Shown here in pieces: positions 58,303 to 64,000 of a DNA stretch of 64,000 nucleotides; the stretch's first letter is position 1, and every line of letters starts with the position of its first letter. The stretch covers positions 87,666,564 to 87,730,563 of the forward strand of contig CM077166.1 in NCBI GenBank assembly GCA_039583875.1, read 5' to 3'. The DNA comes from Platanthera guangdongensis (Eukaryota > Streptophyta > Magnoliopsida > Asparagales > Orchidaceae). The notes under the pieces were generated by a model that was not told where the DNA came from, did no database searches, and saw only the letters and a list, made by a program, of their open reading frames with translations. A program made the translations under genes and the position numbers.

Positions 58303-59216
58303 CGAGACTCAAAGCTTTACTAAGCTTCTGTCGCCGGAGGTCGGGAAGAAAAGCGATCAGCAGCGGCGACGGACTAGCGCGAGCGGCGACGGATGCGGCG
58401 GAGCTATTTCGTGATTTTAGGGTTTGCTCTGCTCGGCTTCTTTCTGTCGTCGTATTCCGTTCAAAATACCCATATATAAATACTGTAGATGCTTTCCAAA
58501 ACAACCGTTGTGGGACCCACAAGCTGAATCCCTAAGTCCCGGTCCAGAATCTTAACAGCGGCAGAATCCGGTTCAGGAAGTTCCAGAAAAATGCCCAAGT
58601 CAAAATCGCTGAGAATCGAAAGTGATTCTCGCCGAGTCGCCGAGAATCAAAGGTGATTCTCGACGATTCGGCGAGAATCAAAGATGATTCTCGTCGAATT
58701 TTCCTTGGTTGCACGCACTACTTTAGGCCAGGTCGAGACGGCGAGAATCAACCAGTGATTCTCGCCGATTCGACGAGAATCACTTGGTGATTCTCGTCGA
58801 TTCTTACTTAGAAGCAGAGGTGCTTGCTTAGAAGTGGCTGGGTCGAGTTCGGCGAGAATCACTTGGTGATTCTCGTCGATTTAAACTTAGACGAATTTTC
58901 GTCTTTCCACCTATGAGGTGCTCCTTGACCCATCCTTGCTCCTTGTCTGCTCCTGCATATTTACAGCCCTGTGCTTGAAAATAAGTGCACTCCAATAGAG
59001 AGAATACACGTAGGCCAACACACTGATCTGCTCAACGAGTGATTACGTCGTGCAGACCCGTGTATATTGACCTACTGCACCCTGACATTGGTGTGCACTT
59101 AGCATCGAAAAACTGCAAGCACAACTAGAAAGATTTTATCAAATACATAGTCTATTGACCTTAGCTTGTCTAGGGGCTTCTTCAAATCAGGTACATTGTG
59201 GATACAATACCCAACA
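58303..59216 (-). repeat. 5' LTR of element C, U3 part
   Basis: It resumes C's LTR after B (duplication acacg 58298-58302) and runs to the TGTTGGGTAT terminus at 59216. The palindrome array (58606-58890) has fewer units than the 3' LTR copy. Confidence 0.93.
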
Positions 59217-59221
59217 AATAT

Positions 59222-62051
59222 AATGTATAATCTAGCAGTTCTACAAGCTAACATCATATATCAACAGGTGTAAGGAAATCTACAGCAGGAAAGTAACTTA
59301 ACTTATAAGAATGCCCATACAAACTTATAAGTTAAGGGTCGGGTTACATAAAGTAACTCATCGTATAGGAGTGCCCATACAAACTTATACTATGAGAATC
59401 TTGTTGTGCAATGTATGAAATGTTATGAATGTTATGCAATGACTCACCCATGCACACCCATGCAATTGCTATGTCGACACAGACTATAGTTCCCACTTTT
59501 CGAGCAGGTAGCTAACCTCTCAAGCATCAGCCGCCGTGGCCAGGCGGTGACAGTAGAACGGGCACTTCTACTACTAGGCGGGTATCGCACTACTTCACCT
59601 AGGCCTCCGTACGCCTCAACGCTAAGAACACAACAGCGGAGCCCATGCGTACTATGGCCCAGCGGGGTCTTGGGTAGATGTGCACCAAGAACACAGCCCG
59701 AACTGGCCTTGTGTGACCCGAAAGGGGCCTCGGAAGAAAGCACGAGGACACAGCCCAACCGTTCACATGGCTGGAGGGGCCTCGGGACGTGAACACCGAG
59801 GACACAGCCCAAACCGACCAAGTCTAACTGCCAACTCCCGTCGGTGTGACGACTGGCGAGCCCGTAGACCTGCCACACTATCCTTAACCCAGGATTACGA
59901 CACCGCGTGTCGACTCACACCACATGCAAATACTACAGCAACATATCATGGAAGGGGCCTCGGAAGTAAACACGAGGACACAGCCCAACCATCCATCCAC
60001 ACCTTATCTCAACACAACCAAAACAAGTGACGGTCAACACCGCACTTACATCCCTTCATAATACTACCCGTAGGGAGACGACTCTCTAAGTATTGGACTA
60101 CAAGACTCATTTCATTAATCAAACATGCTCATGATCATAATCTATTCATCTATATGACTTTCCAAATGATGACAATGTAATATAAGCATGATGCGCATAT
60201 AAAGATATATCTCACTTTTCATTTGATAATGTCATAATATAAACATGAAGTGCACAATTATCAATCTTTCAATTCCTACCAATTCAGTTCGTTTAAATAA
60301 TATTGTTTCTCAATTTGATAATATGAAATCTACAACAAATGATTAATCATTCATCCAAGCCAAGTATCTTGCATTATTAATTCCACCGAATCAAAATCCA
60401 TTTTCCATTAAACCCAGAATTTAGGTGCAGGCTGAATCTGGACAGCAACTTCGACCGGAGATTCCCGAAGCTACGGGAATCTGGTGAAGACGTGTAACCC
60501 CACGATGGAAAGGTATTTCCGGGGTCTACAACTCTCGTATTCAGACCTCAACCCAGATTTGATATTATCCTATTTGAAATCGGACTTGAAGTCTGCTGCG
60601 TACAGAACACAGTTTCTGCATACAAGATTTATTGAACACCATTTTCGTTGAGACTTTCCTGTGGCTACAAACTTCGCCAGAGGTCGTGCAACCATTCGTT
60701 GGAAAGGAATTTTCAAGGGCTTCAACTTTCATGTTAAGACAAAAGCCCAGATCTGGCCATAGCATACATAAAAATGGCCACGAAGTTCGCTGCACGCAGA
60801 ATACAGATTCTGCACGCATCTTAAGGTGGAATGAACGGCATCGGTTCATCTTCCTCCTCAAGGCGATTCTTCCCAAATCATTCCAGAAAACCTCCTCCAT
60901 TATTCACCCTCAAGAGGCCAAAACCCTTCACGAAACCATCCCTTATCATCACATTGAAGAAGGGCGTGGTTGAAGAGATCTAAAACCTAAGACACAAGTC
61001 TTAGCATGGCCTTTCCTAGAAAACTCCTCCTCACCATCAAGCCTCTCTTGAGTTGATGTCTCTCCTAGGAAAATAACTATAGATCTAGCACCAAGGGAGA
61101 GGGAAGGAAACTCACATTGGCTCCAGCGGTACCACCATTTCCGGCCATGGATCTCGTAGTTCTCCTTGGCAGCATCTTCTCTTTCACGGCGATGGCAGAT
61201 CTCCTTCGGTAGAACTTGCTCCAGCAGTTTCCCTCTCACCAGGAGTTCTCACAGGAATTAGGGGATGAAATGAGAATGAAAACAGCTAGGGTTTTCTCTC
61301 CCCCTTATATATAAAATGTGACACGGGTAGGGACACGGCCGTGTCCTTACCCGTGTCCTGCCTGGCGAAGAGGCAACGACAGTTTCCATGTCGGTTCAAT
61401 ACTTGACACGGGTAGGGACACGCCCGTGTCCCGACCCGTGTCCACATGACATGGCCGTGTGCCTGGCCGTGTCCTTGGCCGTGTCCTTCTCGGGTTGCAT
61501 CTCGACACGCCTCGTCGAGCTCAACTCGACGCACACGGGTAGGGACACGCCCGTGTCACTACCCGTGTCACTTGGTGTCGACACAGTTCGACGATCTTGA
61601 CACGCCTCGTCGAGCTCAACTCGACGCACACGGGTAGGGACATGGCCGTGTCACTACCCGTGTCACTTGGTGTCGACACAGCTCGCCAGTCTCGACACGG
61701 CTCGTCGAGCTCAACTCGACGCACACGGGTAGGGACACGGCCGTGTCACTACCCGTGTCACTGGGTGTCGACACAGCTCGTCAGTCTCGACACGGCCCGT
61801 CGAGCTCAACTCGACGCACACGGGTAGGGACACGCCCGTGTCGCTACCCGTGTCGCTACCTGTGTCACTACCCGTGTCACTACCCGTGTCACTACCCGTG
61901 TCACTACCCATGTCACTACCAGTGTCTCTCTGCACTGATTTCTCCACTTCTCCACAAGTGCAGTCCAATTCCCTGCACTTCTCAGGACTTGAGTCAACCC
62001 TCCTGACTCAACAACACACACTAGGGGCCTAGAATGATTCGGGACGTTACA
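59222..62051 (-). repeat. 5' LTR of element D, U3/R part
   Basis: It resumes D's LTR after C and ends at GGGACGTTACA. It contains twin hairpins (59297-59400), the leader exon, TATA (61304-61317) and the tandem repeats (61318-61927). It aligns with 9661-12494. Confidence 0.93.
61116..61175 (-). CDS. Putative Gag leader exon, 5' LTR of D
   Basis: Twenty codons starting ATG at 61175, identical in protein to the 3' LTR copy except Leu for Pro at position 2. The donor AAT|GTGAGT is at 61115. The proposed acceptor is at 17197-17196, net 2.66 kb downstream once copia C is removed, and both sides are phase 0. With C present the join is no longer realistic, so this describes the element before C arrived. 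Confidence 0.58.
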
Positions 62052-62056
62052 TAGAG

Positions 62057-62447
62057 TAGCCGCAGACTTTGCAGTAGGACATCCAGGCCAGGACGACAGG
62101 GCCTAATGTGACGGTGTCGTCGCTACCGTCGGTTACGGATATGAGTGACGTGAGATTTTGAGGTAGCCCGTTTGGGCAATTACTAGCTGTACTCTGATAT
62201 TTGTGGAAGCATGTTTTAGCTTCTCTTATTTGATGCATTTGGACATATACTTATTGTGAATTTGACTTCTTCTTGCTTATATTATGGTTGGGTTGCCATG
62301 TTTATATTGATATTGGTTGTAGCCGGCGGAATAGGCATCTTGTGGTACAGGTTAGCCCGTGTGCTAATGCTACCGTAAGGTGGCTGTTCCGGCCATAAGA
62401 CCCCCCTTCGTTCCCTGTTTTGGGATCGAGGGGGGGGGGGTGTTACA
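62057..62447 (+). repeat. LTR of element E, terminal part
   Basis: It continues E's LTR after D and ends with a G-run and GTGTTACA, the same type of terminus as in G and H. It resembles the plus-strand complement of 9084-9500 in D. Confidence 0.88.
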
Positions 62448-64000
62448 CCAATGACACAAGAGACTAGCACATATTAATTCCAAAACTATTAATAAATTAT
62501 TTTCAATGAACTTAGTATGTGATGCCCAAATGTCAAGTACGTCAAAGATAGACCTTGTCATGCATGTGTAAAAGGCGAGCAAACAAGGGCTACTTTTAAA
62601 AGCATTATTGGCAAGGATTCTAATAGATGTATTCATCTACTGCATATGGACGTGTTCGGTCCACTGCAAATTAGAAGTTTGGGAGGTAAGGATTATACGT
62701 TAGTAATTGTTGATGATTACTCGCACTTTGCGTGGGTGTTCTTTCTAAAACACAAGTCAGATACCTTCAACATCTTTACTAATTTTGTCAGGCAAATTCA
62801 GAACGAGTACAACTGCCCCAGAGTCAAAATCAGAAGTGACAATGGAACAGAGTTTAAGTTTGGGTCCATGACAAAATTTTGTTAAAGCCTGGGTATCATT
62901 CATGAGTTTTCCTCCCGTCGCACTCCTCAATAAAATGGAGTGGCCGAAAGAAGGAATAGAACACTCATAGAGGCCTGCAGGACCAAGTTGAGTGATGCTT
63001 CACTTCCGGAATATTTCTGGGCTGAAGCCGTCAACACTGCATGCCACGTGCAAAATCAATCCCTCATAAACAAAAACCATGATAAGACACCTTACGTACT
63101 TCTGAAGGGCAGGAAACCAACAGTCTCATACTTTAGAATTTTTGGATATAAATGCTTCGTGCTAATAATGGCAAGTATCATACTACTAAGTTTAGCGATA
63201 AGAGTTTTGAAGGAATTTTTATAGGTTATAGTAGCCATAGTAAGGCATATAGGATTTTTAATAGAAAAACCCTGGTGGTAGAAGAATCGATACATGTTGT
63301 ATTTGATGAGACGAGCTTGCTGCAAAGCAACTCTTCTAGTGTGCTTATTGAAGATGCAGGTGCAAAGCTGAAAGAAATTAGCTTGGATGAACCGTCCGAA
63401 GACAAAGGTGAAAAGTTCATCAAGATTACCACTCCAACCCCTATTGTAGAGGCTGATGATCAAGATGAAGAAGTCATCCAAGATGAAGAAGTCACTCCGG
63501 TGATAGAAGGCAATCCAGATGCAAGGAGTCTAGAGCTCAGACATCTGAAGGATAACCCCATGGACCAGATCATAGGAGATCCCTGGGATTGTGTCAGAAC
63601 TCGTAGAGGTACAACTAATGAGAATCTATATTTAAGTTTTCGCTCACAAGTTGAACCAAAGAAGTTTGAGGAAGCAAACTCAGACGCATCGTGGATAATG
63701 GAGATGTAATAAGAACTTAACCAGTTCAAGCGCTGCAATGTATGGAAACTTGTTCCAAGACCCAAAGGTAAGAATGTCATTGGGACAAAATGGGTCTACA
63801 TGAATAAGATGGACAAGGATGGAACGATTGTAAAGAACAAGTCAAGACTTGTCGCAAAAGGTTTTTGTCAAGAAGAAGGAATCGACTTCGACCAGACATA
63901 CGCTCTAGTGGCGAGGCTGGAGGCAATAAGGTTATTCCTAGCATATGCTGCACTCAAAGGCTTCACTGTCTACCAGATGGACGTGAAGTCTACCTTCCTT
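62448..64000 (+). pseudogene. pol: Element F: copia integrase and RT fragment
   Basis: Ty1/copia pol in the plus direction, related to C. It opens inside the integrase zinc region (HKRLAHIN, with TGA for the Trp codon before it), and continues through MDVFGPLQ, SDNGTEF, NGVAERRNRTL, PEYFWAEAVNTACHV and into RT ([19 protein letters not shown]), leaving the window at 64000. Lesions: TGA 62452-62454, a shift near 62527, TAA 62883-62885, TAA 62931-62933, a shift near 63165, and TAA TAA 63707-63712. E's LTR interrupts it on the left, so its 5' part lies outside the window. It is the oldest layer here. Confidence 0.88.

Larger units (their letters stand above)
17966..59216 (-). mobile_element. Element C: SIRE/Maximus-like Ty1/copia retrotransposon, interrupted by G and B
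   Basis: On the minus strand: 5' LTR (59216-58303 plus 44817-44139), primer site, long gag, protease, integrase, RT, RNase H, PPT, 3' LTR (38290-37018 plus 18355-17966). Net LTRs are about 1.59 and 1.66 kb. Copia order (integrase before RT), long LTRs, a long gag with two zinc knuckles and YVDDIIF in RT fit SIRE/Maximus. The target duplication aatat is at 17961-17965 and 59217-59221. Both LTRs were later hit, by G and B. Confidence 0.93.
9084..62051 (-). mobile_element. Element D: Tekay/Del-type chromoviral Ty3/gypsy retrotransposon, interrupted by C
   Basis: On the minus strand the order is 5' LTR (62051-59222 plus 17965-17388), primer site, gag, protease-RT-RNase H-integrase, and 3' LTR (12494-9084). 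After removing C the LTRs are about 3408 and 3411 bp. The target duplication tagag is present at 9079-9083 and 62052-62056. LTR ends are TGTAACGTCCC and GGGGGTCTTACA. Gag and pol carry a few lesions, so D is not autonomous as read. The chromodomain-like C-terminus and long LTRs fit Tekay/Del. Confidence 0.93.
6082..62447 (+). mobile_element. Element E: Tekay-type LTR (3' LTR or solo LTR), interrupted by A and D
   Basis: Only LTR sequence of E is in the window: 6082-9083 and 62057-62447, about 3.4 kb after removing D. The pieces are collinear with D's LTR but clearly diverged, so E is a different subfamily. The first few hundred bases should lie left of A, outside the window. No primer site or internal sequence follows the LTR end at 62447; copia F resumes at once, so this is either E's 3' LTR or a solo LTR. 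The candidate right target duplication is ccaat (62448-62452). Confidence 0.85.

Noticed and set aside
62057..62447. E as a complete element with a 5' LTR here
   Set aside because: No primer site or internal region follows 62447; copia F resumes directly. It must be a 3' LTR or solo LTR.

Overview
This window looks like pericentromeric or otherwise TE-saturated heterochromatin of a flowering plant. It holds no host gene, tRNA or rRNA. Every base can be assigned to one of eight LTR retrotransposons stacked inside one another. They carry plant-specific lineages: Athila-type Ty3/gypsy with a tRNA-Asp primer site, Tekay/Del-type chromoviral Ty3/gypsy with LTRs of 2-3.4 kb and tRNA-iMet primer sites, and SIRE/Maximus-like Ty1/copia. 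The species cannot be named from the sequence.

Layout, oldest host first. F is a copia pol fragment (+, 62448-64000, continuing outside on both sides). E is a Tekay-type LTR (+, 6082-9083 plus 62057-62447) inserted into F. A is a gag/pol-less Athila derivative (+, 1-6081) inserted into E's LTR, with its 5' part off the window. D is a Tekay-type element (-, 9084-62051) inserted into the same E LTR, TSD tagag. C is a SIRE-like copia (-, 17966-59216) inserted into D's 5' LTR, TSD aatat. G is a Tekay-type element (+, 18356-37012) inserted into C's 3' LTR, TSD cggtg. H is a degenerate Tekay-type element (+, 18689-27269) inserted into G's 5' LTR, TSD ctctg. B is an Athila element (-, 44818-58297) inserted into C's 5' LTR, TSD acacg. 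For C, B and H the sister LTR in the window also shows the empty site, so those parts of the order are directly readable.

Coding state. B has an uninterrupted 1364-codon PR-RT-RH-INT frame, but its gag is split by frameshifts. G, D and C each retain all pol domains with a handful of frameshifts or nonsense codons. H and F are badly broken. A has no coding capacity. Many differences between LTR pairs are one-base homopolymer indels, so some frameshifts may be consensus errors.

What stands out. (1) The Tekay-type elements D, E, G and H all carry, inside the LTR, a short ATG exon coding an Arg/Lys-rich N-terminus that ends in phase 0 at a good splice donor. In D, G and H a phase-0 acceptor lies just ahead of gag, which suggests a spliced Gag start across the LTR/PBS junction. 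(2) D and G (and probably H) carry a 63-95 bp U-rich intron inside the conserved gag-protease DVVTG junction. Retention would stop after Gag and splicing would give Gag-Pol. (3) Athila and Tekay elements, otherwise unrelated, share CACGGGCGTG-type palindrome arrays in U3 just upstream of the promoter, and the copia C has its own analogous array. (4) Several hairpins are kept between relatives with compensating base-pair changes, in both the Athila and the Tekay families.
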